Assembly: GCA_024704765.1 (NCBI GenBank)
Contig: JAKMXF010000277.1
Coordinates: 62,001-126,000, forward strand
DNA length: 64,000 nucleotides
Source of the DNA: Oopsacas minuta
Taxonomy: Eukaryota > Porifera > Hexactinellida > Lyssacinosida > Leucopsacidae
Direction of reading: 5' to 3'
Shown here: positions 37,101-45,700 of the stretch, one piece after another
How the letters are laid out: each line of letters opens with the position of its first letter
Numbering within the stretch: the first letter of the stretch is position 1
Notes under the pieces: generated by a model
Seen by the model: the letters and a program-made list of their open reading frames with translations, nothing else
Told to the model about the DNA's origin: nothing
The model's database searches: none
Translations under genes and position numbers: made by a program

Positions 37101-39168
37101 CGCGTATTGATTATATACTATTTCTCCTTAGATTTGAAGAAGCCCCTGACTACATGTATCTCCGTCAACTATTCCGTATTCTATTCCGTACACTCAACCA
37201 CCAATACGACTACACATTTGATTGGACAATGTTGAAACAAAAAGCAACCGCACAAAGTACATCGAGCTCCAACTTGACACCCGGTATACCACCTTCAACA
37301 GGAATTCCACTGATGCCAACTTCGACAATACCATGTGGCGTCGGGACAAGCGCAAAGCCCCCAGCCTCCCCAGCGATGCAGGCAACACCAGAAGATCTGA
37401 GACGGGATAGAATGAAATTCGATAAGGATTCATTAAGTAAAAAGATCTAAGAAATTTAAATAAAAGTACTTTTTACTGCCTTCTCTCTCATACACACAAA
37501 ACACACAGTATAAAGACCTTCAATTTTCAATTGACTTTCGATCATGAAATGTGCATTTGTTCTGCACGAATACATTGTTAATTACCCCCTAGTTAATTAC
37601 TGTTTACATTCTCCTATACCCTCACCTATCAACGCTAACTGTCTATCTTATTATGTTAGAGAAACTTACTTTGACTATTTGCTAATTAAACGTCTCAACA
37701 CACGCACACACATGGTCATAATTCGACCAGTTGCTACCATGAAGACATTTGTGCCACATACAGAGGTGCCGGATGAATACAAATCATAAGCCATATCTAC
37801 TATATACCCATTTGAAATATGAATATTTAAATCAAATCCATGAAAATCCATAAATTTCATGGTTCTGATGGTCCAAGGACTTTAGAGAATCCAAATCCAT
37901 CCGGCCTCTCTGGCCACGGACGACAGCAGGGGTCCAGAGGATCTCAAAATTTGTGTTACGCTATGGGAAGGGTTAAATTTGTATTCACAAGGTGAACACG
38001 GTTGTAAACATTCGGTTTAAGAAATGGCATTTTCGGTGAAATATCCGCGAGAATTATTTTACGATCTCTTCACGTAGGTTTAATCTTACCAACATATAGC
38101 GGACGAATTGAGCCATTTCCTTGTATATCCGCTATAATTAAGGTATAGCTATTGCATTATAGTTCTACAATATATGTAAATTTGTCGATATATCAAAATT
38201 CAGCTGACATGTCTTCCCTTCCTCCCACATTTCGTTCCACCACCCAATCACTATAATATTCTGTAATTATTGCATTATTCATGTGCACGATGTCTCTAAC
38301 TGAGTTTCAATATGGTTACGTGGTTATTAGCTTTTGAAACATGTGTAGTTTCAGGTGATTTCTATGTGTTAGTAATTAATAATTGCTTGCTGATTAGAGT
38401 AAGTGATTTGATTGCAGATTTACTTGTTAACGGGGTTTGACGTATTCTATTGTTCTTATTATTATTGCATTTGCAAGTTATTGATTGTATACGTACGTCT
38501 ATGTATGCTGACCTATACTACATATGCTCCAGAGATCGATCTTAGAATTTCAATTTTCAGTTTCCTTCAACTGTACTCTGCCCCTGAGAACTTTCGAAAT
38601 CGTTGGATTCTTGAGAAATTCACATTTTGTCTTGCTATCTAGTATTATCTACAATTTGTTTAGTGATACTAATATATTTCCTGTTTTATATGCATAAACC
38701 TTTGGAATTTAATTTTTGACATATTTTCAAAATTCAATTAATTCCCCCTTCCCCCTCTAGGTCTTCGACTTACAATCAGCACTAGGTAATTTCATTCTGA
38801 ATGACATAGAAAACGCTAAATACCTCCGTACACTCGTATACAAAGGCCATCTACTCATAGAAGAGTCTAAAAACATAGCAATTTTTATTGTAACAAACAA
38901 ATTATTAATTAAAGCCGAGCGAAAGAACTTCGACCCATTGAACCCGTGGAAAGATGAAGCTATATACCCGTTCGAGGAGATTACTCATGAGATGGACTTA
39001 TCGCTAGATGGGAAGAAAACAATATTAATTCTTCATATTGTGAAACATAGAACTTTGTTTTCACACGGTAAACCACGTGTAATGATATCAACATCTGATC
39101 ACAAATCAGCTGATATATTCGCGGCACAGTTTAACCAGGCTCTCGCGGAATTTAACAGCTCCTATTAG
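4156..39168 (+). CDS. VPS13: VPS13A/C-type bridge-like lipid transfer protein, 23 exons
   Basis: Exons: 4156-4407, 4580-4768, 5125-5262, 5366-5584, 5737-6041, 6211-6730, 6799-7155, 7234-7525, 7583-7764, 7835-8092, 15597-22602, 22658-22909, 23021-23277, 23668-23847, 23903-24083, 24323-24477, 26316-26474, 26517-26561 (3' edge uncertain), 26781-26960, 27059-27275, 27389-27523, 31492-31712, 38761-39168. Phases match at every junction and the sum encodes about 4,035 residues (human VPS13C 3,753). Landmarks: the N-terminal chorein domain ([16 protein letters not shown]), an FFAT-like DFFDAKS near residue 864, the repeated RBG lipid-groove region in the 7-kb exon 11, the VAB adaptor-binding region late in that exon ([15 protein letters not shown]), the ATG_C-like segment ([22 protein letters not shown]) and a C-terminal PH-like domain. 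The family moves bulk phospholipid between ER and other membranes at contact sites. Introns 10, 16, 21 and 22 contain other genes. Confidence 0.93.
7156..7233 (+). other. VPS13 intron 7 with a non-canonical GC donor
   Basis: Exon 7 must end in phase 0 after ...IIEIE to join [14 protein letters not shown] at 7234, as in human VPS13. The only junction that does this is GAG|GCTAGT at 7155/7156, a GC-AG intron. The nearby GTTAAG at 7160 leaves the wrong phase, and in-frame TAA stops follow. The acceptor TATATTTAG|GTT is normal. Confidence 0.6.
7970..7990 (+). other. FFAT-like VAP-binding motif in VPS13
   Basis: Codons 864-870 (approximate) read DFFDAKS and are preceded by an acidic tract (SAEELDETS). 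The consensus is EFFDAxE, and human VPS13A and VPS13C carry a related EYFDAEDG motif at the same place after the N-terminal region. It would tether the protein to VAP on the ER. The seventh residue is Ser rather than acidic, so binding strength could depend on phosphorylation (inference). Confidence 0.65.
8155..8245. repeat. hAT-type MITE fragment (copy 1)
   Basis: The left arm resembles CCGTTCCTAACCATTTTCAC followed by a GTGGACC block, then a GTCGTCCG block and a GGGTCCA block. These are shared with the copies at 31977 and 45272. The ends are degenerate and I see no clear target duplication. It lies in VPS13 intron 10, just downstream of the ABCA stop codon. Confidence 0.45.
8382..14764 (-). 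CDS. ABCA3: Full-length ABCA-subfamily (ABCA3-like) lipid transporter, nested in VPS13 intron 10
   Basis: Eighteen exons on the minus strand: 14095-14764, 13816-14023, 13616-13757, 12823-13527, 12513-12770, 12269-12454, 12039-12211, 11798-11984, 11415-11741, 11086-11344, 10658-11006, 10139-10592, 9848-10085, 9561-9769, 9270-9485, 9029-9216, 8801-8971, 8382-8748. All phases agree; the total is 1,768 residues (human ABCA3 is 1,704). Order: a first transmembrane helix with a large extracellular loop, a membrane domain, NBD1 (Walker A GHNGAGKT, signature LSGGM, Walker B VVILDEP, then [15 protein letters not shown]), a regulatory segment with [16 protein letters not shown], a second membrane domain, and NBD2 ([23 protein letters not shown]). 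Both ATP sites look complete. ABCA proteins flip or export phospholipids and sterols; ABCA3-like is the nearest branch by motif, but the exact subfamily member is inferred. Its introns are mostly 50-110 nt. Confidence 0.93.
14765..15596. other. Remainder of VPS13 intron 10: ABCA promoter side and exon 11 acceptor
   Basis: This holds the 5' flank of the minus-strand ABCA gene and ends with a strong pyrimidine-rich acceptor (TTTTTTCTTGTTCAG at 15582-15596) before VPS13 exon 11. An ATG at 15525 is in frame with exon 11 with no intervening stop, so a promoter here could make an N-terminally truncated VPS13. No other feature is seen. Confidence 0.5.
24979..26062 (-). CDS. Unrecognised nested gene with a 10-residue tandem repeat (VPS13 intron 16)
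   Basis: Three exons can be threaded on the minus strand: 26023-26062 (ATG at 26062, donor GTAAGT), about 25527-25961 (acceptor GTTATAG), and 24979 to about 25428 (TGA at 24979-24981). The junction between exons 2 and 3 is uncertain: the donor may be GTACAA or GTTAAG, and the acceptor falls in an A-rich run. The product is about 300 residues. The N terminus ([20 protein letters not shown]..., then [19 protein letters not shown]) looks helical. The rest is disordered, rich in Ser, Thr, Pro and Asn, with TP and SP sites, and the last exon carries four copies of [10 protein letters not shown]. The helical start followed by a TP-rich tail faintly recalls the kinetochore protein SKA3 (KIREYFQKYGYSPR-like segment), but this is a weak guess. 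An upstream exon may exist. Confidence 0.45.
25199..25318. repeat. 30-bp coding minisatellite, four units
   Basis: Four head-to-tail 30-bp units start at 25199, 25229, 25259 and 25289, each beginning GGAGATTGTAGTGAG; the two rightmost are nearly identical, and a fifth partial unit begins at 25319. The unit length is a multiple of three, and on the minus strand it encodes [10 protein letters not shown]-type repeats, with variants [10 protein letters not shown] and [10 protein letters not shown]. Copy number is likely to vary between individuals. Confidence 0.85.
27736..30734 (-). CDS. TBCK: TBCK: pseudokinase-TBC-rhodanese protein, nested in VPS13 intron 21
   Basis: Four exons: 30182-30734, 29520-30125, 29139-29345, 27736-28979. 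Phases match and the product is 869 residues (human 893). Residues about 1-260 are a protein-kinase fold lacking catalytic residues: the HRD position reads [10 protein letters not shown] and the DFG position reads SNFG, so it is a pseudokinase as in human TBCK. The TBC Rab-GAP domain follows, with both fingers present (IEVDIPRCH arginine finger and YWQGLD glutamine finger). The C-terminal rhodanese-like domain ([28 protein letters not shown]) has no cysteine at the active-site position, again as in human. TBCK acts in endolysosomal traffic and mTORC1 signalling and has been linked to the FERRY complex. The start ATG at 30734 is the first in the frame. The 3' end is 213 nt from VPS13 exon 21. 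Confidence 0.95.
29410..29480. repeat. hAT-type MITE, truncated (copy 2)
   Basis: The right end GTTGGGAACCGCTG is intact. The left part (GTGGACCCCCTGCTGTCGTC) matches the interior of other copies, so the left terminus is missing. It lies in a TBCK intron, which itself is inside a VPS13 intron. Confidence 0.6.
30831..30986. repeat. hAT-type MITE (copy 3)
   Basis: It starts CAGTGATCCCAACCTGGGG and ends near CAGGTTGGGG. The interior shares CACAGACGACAGCAG, ATCTCAAAATCTGCATTGCA and GACAGAATGTGCTAAAATT with the copies at 37861 and 45272. It lies just upstream of the TBCK start codon, so it could affect that promoter. No clear target duplication. Confidence 0.6.
31151..31354 (-). CDS. Small ORF of unknown function in VPS13 intron 21
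   Basis: A 67-codon frame from a true ATG (31354), rich in Asp, Asn, Gln and Cys ([18 protein letters not shown] near the start). Its composition is more protein-like than most random frames here, and it lies about 0.4 kb upstream of TBCK on the same strand. I recognise no domain and no splice sites that would join it to anything. It may be a small gene, a lost exon, or chance. Confidence 0.2.
   Translation of the reverse strand: MAIMYNGDCVCVGKLTLKPYGTCFKASQDCEYIANLINHDDNYSTISQDNEHRIIIQPQDQQNVARS
31977..32099. repeat. hAT-type MITE (copy 4)
   Basis: Left end CAGCTGTTCCCAAACATTAT, right end CCCAGGTTGTGAATCGCTG, forming imperfect terminal inverted repeats related to CAGCGGTTCCCAAC. The GTTGTCCAGGGGGTCCAT interior block matches other copies. 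It lies in VPS13 intron 22, 65 nt downstream of the SLC38A10-like stop codon. Confidence 0.6.
32164..33780 (-). CDS. SLC38A10: SLC38A10-like amino acid transporter, intronless, nested in VPS13 intron 22
   Basis: A single 538-residue frame from ATG 33780 to TAA 32164-32166. It belongs to the amino-acid/auxin permease fold (Pfam Aa_trans). The first span ([20 protein letters not shown]) and later [19 protein letters not shown] and [14 protein letters not shown] match SLC38A10, the solute carrier 38 member with an NSI/LGV start and CQSQ motif. About 10-11 hydrophobic helices are visible before residue 430. The tail of about 110 residues is acidic and hydrophilic, much shorter than the long tail of human SLC38A10 (about 1,100 residues in total). 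The expected role is transport of neutral amino acids such as glutamine, glutamate and aspartate; the exact substrate cannot be read from the sequence. Absence of introns in an intron-rich neighbourhood suggests a retrocopy or intron loss. Confidence 0.85.
   Translation of the reverse strand: MNEKFNSKHTKVRQNPLTARNNHQYIMSYDSYTLPYVLNLGNSMLGVPMLAMPYCIEQCGCILGVILIFIAGYMSVESSIFLLKAALITSTNSYETTAENIYGRFGKYFIATCIIAFIFGIGVASFVIIGDIIPTILKANFPSIEEGILFREKVVTFVAVFIILPLCLIRDASSLVPFSVFSLLTYAVFIIYLFIEAFYFGRTNVFHPNVKLFDLKGVFICMPIILTGFSCQSQMLIYLETFPDSMKGVSGVKPLVIGAMLLVCIIYSTVGIFGYFTFVSELIGTDIFRNLSTSFLHQILRLAFCISVIISYPMVILPMRSCIYSFVFTRGQLRSDIFIPKFYFIFITLLIIFGSMIIAMMVPNVGVILNVTGGYAGAILSFIVPSMMFIKSTKDDNVKGAIFILIMGVVFLLSSPAIMLIEHYQYEGDNQLFVQQEMIVPVDVDYVVEPNVVVTDIIDDLVWEKNMKKSLNDTVMFMKEDRNILQIDDWNKTMDKLTEKGNSIILGETNEIELNFEENLHSHKEEREHQHENSITKN
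33781..34913. other. Divergent spacer between the SLC38A10-like and casein kinase I genes
   Basis: About 1.1 kb of very AT-rich DNA inside VPS13 intron 22. It lies between two divergently transcribed nested genes, so it probably carries both promoters. I see no exon, repeat or RNA gene in it. Confidence 0.4.
34914..37450 (+). CDS. CSNK1A1: Casein kinase I alpha, same-strand gene inside VPS13 intron 22
   Basis: Four exons, 34914-35158, 35278-35627, 35832-36048 and 37132-37450, with matching phases; 376 residues. The kinase domain starts near residue 18. It has the glycine loop GSGSFGDIY, the VAVK lysine, [20 protein letters not shown], and the CK1-specific SIN in place of APE ([11 protein letters not shown]), then [12 protein letters not shown]. 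The L-9 loop region and FDWTMLK ending match the alpha isoform. CK1 alpha phosphorylates beta-catenin and other primed substrates. The C-terminal tail (about 60 residues) is Ser/Thr/Pro-rich. I chose the ATG at 34914 because the conserved N terminus begins soon after it; an open frame extends further upstream without similarity. A polyadenylation hexamer AATAAA follows at 37459-37464, so it can terminate independently within the host intron. Confidence 0.95.
37459..37464 (+). terminator. Candidate polyadenylation signal of the casein kinase I gene
   Basis: AATAAA lies 9 nt after the stop codon at 37448-37450 and is followed by a T-rich stretch. It could end the nested transcript inside VPS13 intron 22. 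VPS13 transcription would have to read through it. Confidence 0.45.
37465..38760. other. 3' part of VPS13 intron 22
   Basis: Non-coding DNA between casein kinase I and the last VPS13 exon. It contains one hAT-type MITE (37861-38010) and ends in a pyrimidine-rich acceptor (CCCCCTTCCCCCTCTAG). An 81-codon frame at 37544-37789 has no recognisable features. Confidence 0.45.
37861..38010. repeat. hAT-type MITE (copy 5)
   Basis: It shares CCACGGACGACAGCAGGGGT, ATCTCAAAATTTGTGTTACG and GGTGAACACGGTTG with the copies at 30831 and 45272. Both termini are degraded. Confidence 0.55.
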
Positions 39169-39399
39169 TATAATTTTCCCTAATTATTAATAATTCTTTA
39201 GTTTAGTTTAGTATTGCTATAATTGTGCTTGTATATACTTAGCTGACTTTCGAATCTAGGAATTATTTCTATATTAATTATACTTGTGTTTGGGTGTCTA
39301 TATGTCAAAATAATTGGAAATTGTGTGTCTTATATTTTGGGTTACGTCATGAAGATTATATATTCTCAGAAACTTGGTGTAAGAACTTTGAGTAGAAAT

Positions 39400-39545
39400 G
39401 AGCTACTGTCAACTCCCCTTATGTCAATTGTACAAATATGGTCCCAAACCGTCCAAGTAACATATATTCCATCAGTTATATCGAAGTAATAATTATCACG
39501 GTCCCTTGAGCTTCGATGTAACGTGAGGTGATAGTATTTTGAAGA
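39400..39545. repeat. Short inverted-repeat element, pogo/Tc1-like type (fragment)
   Basis: The block GGTCCCAAACCGTCCAAG, then GTTATATCGAAGTAAT and TCCCTTGAGCTTCGATGTAA, is repeated nearly unchanged at 49585-49670. This shows a dispersed element of the kind whose ends read like AACTC.CGATATATCGAA. It lies between VPS13 and the phosphatase gene. Confidence 0.55.
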
Positions 39546-39703
39546 ACTCTAGCCTCTACTTGTTACCATAGTGTTTCTGACTGCCTTTTACTGAAATATC
39601 TCCTAATTATTGTCCCATTTTTCAGATCACAAATGAATAGTATTGTATACAGCAATGTTTACTAAATTTATTTAATACTTAGCAATCCGATCACTCAATA
39701 GGA

Positions 39704-42700
39704 ATGAGGGGTATCTTCTTGATAATCCTCATATCTCTATGTATTCAGAGCTCATACGCAGCTCTACCATTTGATTGTGATAACACAAATGACCTGCAAG
39801 CTGATTCAGCACTTGATAGCCAGTTCAGTACTACGTTTGATAGAGATTACTTCACTAACGATTCTGTTATTAATATTGTTGTAATGAAGGATACTAGTTA
39901 TGATGCTTCTAATGTGAAAGGTGAATTATTGAGCTTTTAAATTTGGGAATATTTGTATTATTTGATATAAAATATGAATCCAGTGAAAATAGTGTACTGT
40001 TTAAACGGGGAATACAGTAAATGGCGGTTATAAGAACACCCTTGGGAGAAGCAATACACGTTCTTATTACAGGTCTAAAGATACAGGAGCATATGAGAAC
40101 CGTTTTCCAGAGGATGGTGATTATATCCTGCCTGTTATTATAACCGACATCTACTGTGTTTTCTAGGAATTTTCTTTTCCGTATTCGGCGTTGAAACTAA
40201 CGGCAGCATCACTACAACAAGCTACGGAACCTTCCCAATAGTAACAACAGTAGAATCTGCACTCTCAACAGTCAACTCACCATGTGAGTTCGTAACATTT
40301 TCCCTCTGGCCTGGTCAAATTACTGTATTCTGGAAAGCAACTGGTACAACTTCCTACCCAGAAACAATACGTCTATGCGTTGGTATAGCTGTAACAGAAT
40401 CTCCCATAACTGGCTATCTCAACTGCCAAGATATACGCAGGGCCCAAGCAGTTACAAAACCGGATATAACACCTGGACACGGGATGTGGAATTCTAATAT
40501 TGATCTGATGTGTATGGTGACTGTGTTCCCAGCTCCTGTATTCAATTGGTATTATAATGACGTCATGATACAGGTAATAATGTATAGACCATGGTAACTT
40601 CCATATAAGGAATGATTGCAATGATCATTTTCTATGGCAACATGAATATTCTCAGATATATAGAAGTTAACGTCATAAATCATTTTGAGCTGAATAAACT
40701 TTATCATTAACAGCGGGCTTAATTTTTCCGTTACCTTTAGAACAATGCGCATCACTTACTCATCGACACTTCAACCTCATTCAACGGTGATGACGATCAT
40801 CAAAGCACACTCAGTGTACGCAATTCCCGTACATACGATACAATATTCAATTACCACTGTACTGTAACAAATGTATTACAATCGACAGAAGTACGCTCAG
40901 ATAACGCAGTACTGACTATTGGAGATCTGCCATTAGTTCTAGTGGAGAGTCCTGATGCTAAAGTTAATGGGTTTCTAGAGGACAGTCTGGTTATTAAGTG
41001 TGTATTCGTTTCTTACCCTAGGCCAATGGTTGTATGGGAGAAAGAAGGTATTATTAATTAACTTTTAGATCAGCAGTTCCCAACCTGAGGTCCGTGGACC
41101 CGTTGTATTGGGAGGTGGTCCGCAGAATGTGTTATCATTGGTATAGTGGGTGCATGAGTCAAAATGATTGGGAACAGCTCCTTTAGAGTATCTGTTTATT
41201 TATCCATGGTCCTTGCTCACAATCAAATGACACTAGGGGAGAGAATACATAGTTACTTGTTAAGAAAATCTGTCATGTATCTGGCTAGCTATTTCGAGTT
41301 TATTTGGAGGCAACTCTACTAATTTACTTGACAGCATGAAGCCATGGAATTCTATGTGAAACTAGTCATTGAAGTTAGTTAATGTACTTAGCAAATTATA
41401 TAAACAAAGAATTACTTGATTCAGCAAGAAACTATTAGATACGATTTTTGAAAATATGACCATGGATGTATTCTGTAAACTACAAGTCAATTCTATGATT
41501 TCTATCTATCATATCTTTAGGTATTCGCCTCGACAACACATCAGAGATCGTAATAATCCCAGGAACAGACATAGAAGACCCTACGTCAGGAATAATAATT
41601 AACAGTAGACTAGCATTCTCATCACTATCACAATCTGATTCAGGAAATTACTCCTGTAAAGCAATGCGTGGAGGAACAATATTAGCTAATATAGACTCCG
41701 TATTCACACTGGATATAATATCAGCTGCTTCTATTACATTCCTAACACCAGATTCCATTGCTATAGTAGGCACATACGTCACCCTTAACTGTCAAGCAAA
41801 CGGAATCCCCACCCCTACGATTAGATGGTTAAACAGTGCTGGCGTTGACATCGGCCAAACTTCGAGTATTTCAGTGCGCGTTATGATTTTCGGTATAAAC
41901 ACATGGACGTGTGAAGCATCAAACGCTGGTGGTATGGAAAACCTTACGGCTAGTATCACCGGTTATATAACAGCCGCGGGTATAGCTACTCCACCTGGTG
42001 ATACTACAGTAGCTTATAGAGATAGAGCAAGTTTTGTGTGTGTAGCTAGTGGTGATCCTTCCCCTGTTGTTAAGTGGTATTTTACTGAGACGGGTGGAAC
42101 TACTGAGATTGAGTTGAGTGGTAATGAGGATGTGTATGATATTTCTGAAGCTAGTTTGGTTATACCTACAGCTACATTGAATGAACAAGGTTGTTTGTTG
42201 TTTGTTTTATAGTATTTATTTGACTTATTACGACTAATTAGACACAATAAATACAGAAACAATCAGGTTTGAGCCAGGTCCCTCTTAGAAGTTAAAAGAT
42301 GGTTTCAACCCAACAAACCGTGAACAAAGGGCACCTACTATGTTCACCTCCCTCACCTCTAGCCGCTGCCCTGGCCCATGAGTATTATAATCTGCCCTTT
42401 TCAATAGCTATTGTCCAGTCCAAGCACTCAAAAATTGAATACAAATTTGCAATTTTCGGATATTTCCAATAGGACAATAACATACAGTTTCAAGCAGTTT
42501 AAATAAGTTTAATTCAGCTTTTTTTGCCCCGAATTCACGCCTGAATTATTTATATAAAGTAGATTTCGCCTATTAGCTAGTCTTATTCCCCAATATTTCT
42601 TTATAGGATCATATCGCTGTGAAGCTAGTAACTTAGCAAACACAGAAAGCTCATCAGCTACCTTAACAATACAAATAGTACGACCATCTGTACAGATAAC

Positions 42701-45700
42701 TCCAGCATCACAAGATGTAGTGTACAACACAGCTCATACGATTTCATGTCTTTCAAGCGGTATACCTACCTCTGTGAATTTTATTACCACCCCACAAGAG
42801 AATAAAGTATCTTCTCCGTATGTGATTACGTCATTTAATGAGGGGAACGTGGGGTTATACAGATGTGTGGCGGTTAATCCAGCTAACGGGGAGTTAGCTG
42901 TACAGTCAGCTACGTATTCATTGACACCGTTATCAGTAGCAGTAACTCCGGCTGCTACTATTGTGGATATTTCTAGTTCAAGTTCTATTACGTTAACTTG
43001 TAGTGTTTCAGGTAAGTTGTAGGGAATCGAGATCTGTTCGAGATAAGCTTGGGGCCGTTTACTTTTAAGTGATTACAATAATGGCTACAATTACAACCCA
43101 AGGTTTTCAAGCGGCTGCAATTACATTTATGATTACAACCACAATTTTCAAACGATTAAGATACGATTACTATAAATTGGTGCATGATTTACGATTATGA
43201 TCTGAGGAAAAATGTGTAATCGATTGCAATTGTAATCAGCCCTCGATTCGAGATATCAAATATAAGTATCCTGTATCTAGGTTCCCCAACATACACGTCA
43301 TTAAACTGGTACCACAAGAACCCCTGCTCAGAAGAGACAGTACAAATATCAGGCACTGAATCAGGCCTATCAATATCCCCAAGTACCCTAACGATTATCC
43401 CAACATACGTCACAAATTTCCTACCTGGAGAGTATATATGTGTAGCTGAGAGGTATTCTATTGAGTTCAGTGGTAGTGCTGTACTTACTGTGACGTCACT
43501 GACAGATACAGTTACAATTGATCCGCCGATTTCTGTAAGTTTATGTATTTTATAGTCAAGAGTTAAGTCGACACACATTGTTTCTATTTCTTTCATATAG
43601 ACTTACAACTGCCCAGATCTATCTGGTGCATTAACACGTGACTTACAATGCAACGCTATGTCATCTGGAAGCAATCTAGTAACATATTCCTGGTTCCTAA
43701 ACCAGAATAGACTAGATCCAGGTTCTGATACATCACGTATAGATTTATTACCAGATGGATATGGTAATTATAGATGTGTAGCTACTACTGGACAAATATG
43801 TGAATATTCAGAATCAGCTGTTGATGGTGGTTTGAGTGTTGATATAGAGTTTACACATTCTACACTTGTTAGCGTAAGTTTCTATAGAAGTAAATATTTT
43901 CACAACTTTTGAATATTATACCCTCTAAACAGGTGGAAGAGAGTATCACAATAAATTGCCTCGCAAACGGGTTTCCAACAATCAATTATTCATGGTCAAA
44001 GAATGGCAACATAATCATTGGTCAAACTACAAGCATATTCACTATAGGAGCAGTAACAGTAGCAGATACAGGCGAATACACATGCTCTGTTAATATTTCT
44101 GAATGCACGGGAGTGATGACGTCATCTGGGGTTATTATAAACGTCATACAAACTTCTCCACTTATATCAACAGTCCAGGATAATATTGACGTTGAATTGG
44201 GCAGGAAACAGGTTCTCACGTGTCAAGGAACTGGTCTACCAACACCCAGTTACCAATGGTACCATAATTCAGTTCCAATCCAAAACGCGGAATCTGCCAC
44301 ATACACAATTACGTCAGCTACTATAACCGATAACGGTATATACACATGCGAATTGTTTTCATATGTTGATCGTAGTTTCCAGGATATTTCACTTATATAC
44401 GTATACCAAGCACCAATTGATATACAGATAACTGGCCAGCCAATGGTTCCCAGTGAAATCGGAGATACAGTTGTGTTAACGTGTAATGCAGTTGGTATTC
44501 CCGCACCGAGTTATCAATGGTTTTCGAATGATGATGGTTCGTTACTTTCCAGTGATGCGAGGCTAGAAATCACGGTGGTGGAGGAAACTGAATACTCATG
44601 TCTTGCGGACAATGGCCGTGGCATAGCTCAAGATTCTGTTGTTATTTCAATAGCCCCAGAGCCTTCTAACTTGTTGATAATTCTCCCTGTCGTGTTGAGC
44701 ATATGCGCAGTGCTAGTATTCAGTATAATGATAAGTGCAGTGTGTCTAATGTGGGTGTATAACATTAGAAGAAGGAGAAGTGATTTAAAAGGTGAAATAG
44801 CAGGTGATTCTAATGTGTTACTTGCTGATCCGCCAGTTTTAAATGAAGATGGTGATGCACAGCTGGGGATAGAAGAATCTATTGCTAGTACTCCGTCTAT
44901 TACGGGTGGATTGCAGAGTGATAATATTGGGAAGTTAGGTGGGCTTGATCGATCTAATCCATTGACTGTGGAGCAATTACAGGTGAGTCTGTTTAGAGTT
45001 CAAATTCATTTAAGTTTACTCAATTGGTTCCCTTATGTAATTCTATAGACTGTGTTATCAACAGTCGAGAAGAATGGAGGATTTGATGGAGACAATGAAT
45101 TGAGTTTAGATTTTGAGAGTACTCCCAGTAATATGGCTAAATGGACTACAATGCCTAAGGATAGTGAGATTAAGAATAGATACATGAATGTACTGCCTAA
45201 CCAAGATACCATGGTGGAGCTCGCTGATAGTACAGGTATTTACAAACAAATTAGCATACATACACAATCCATATGAACCTCTTGGTGGTCCACGGACAAC
45301 GGCAGGGGGTCCAAAGCATCTCAAAATTTGTATTATAGTCTCTGGAAGAGAGTCCACAAAATGTGTTAAGATAGATATAGGGTTCCACTGGTGAAAATGG
45401 TTGGGAATCGCTGCTGTATACGAATGATCAAATAAAAAACTTTAACTCAAACTCATATTTATAGGAGAATCTGGGTCAACTTACATAAACGCAAACTTCA
45501 TAATAAACTACAAATCCAGTAAAACTGCCTATATCGCAGCACAAGGGCCTCTCCCAAGTACAATCGTAGACTTCTGGCGTATGGTATGGGAAAATGATGT
45601 ATCAGCTGTTGTAATGACGTGTCTTTTATTTGAGAGGAAACGTATACGTTGTGCCCGCTACTGGCCTGATACACAACAACGTCCTACTGAGATTTATGGT

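Noticed and set aside
37544-37789. 81-codon + strand frame after casein kinase I.
   Set aside because: It lies just past the casein kinase stop and poly(A) hexamer, has unremarkable composition, and shows no domain or signal peptide.
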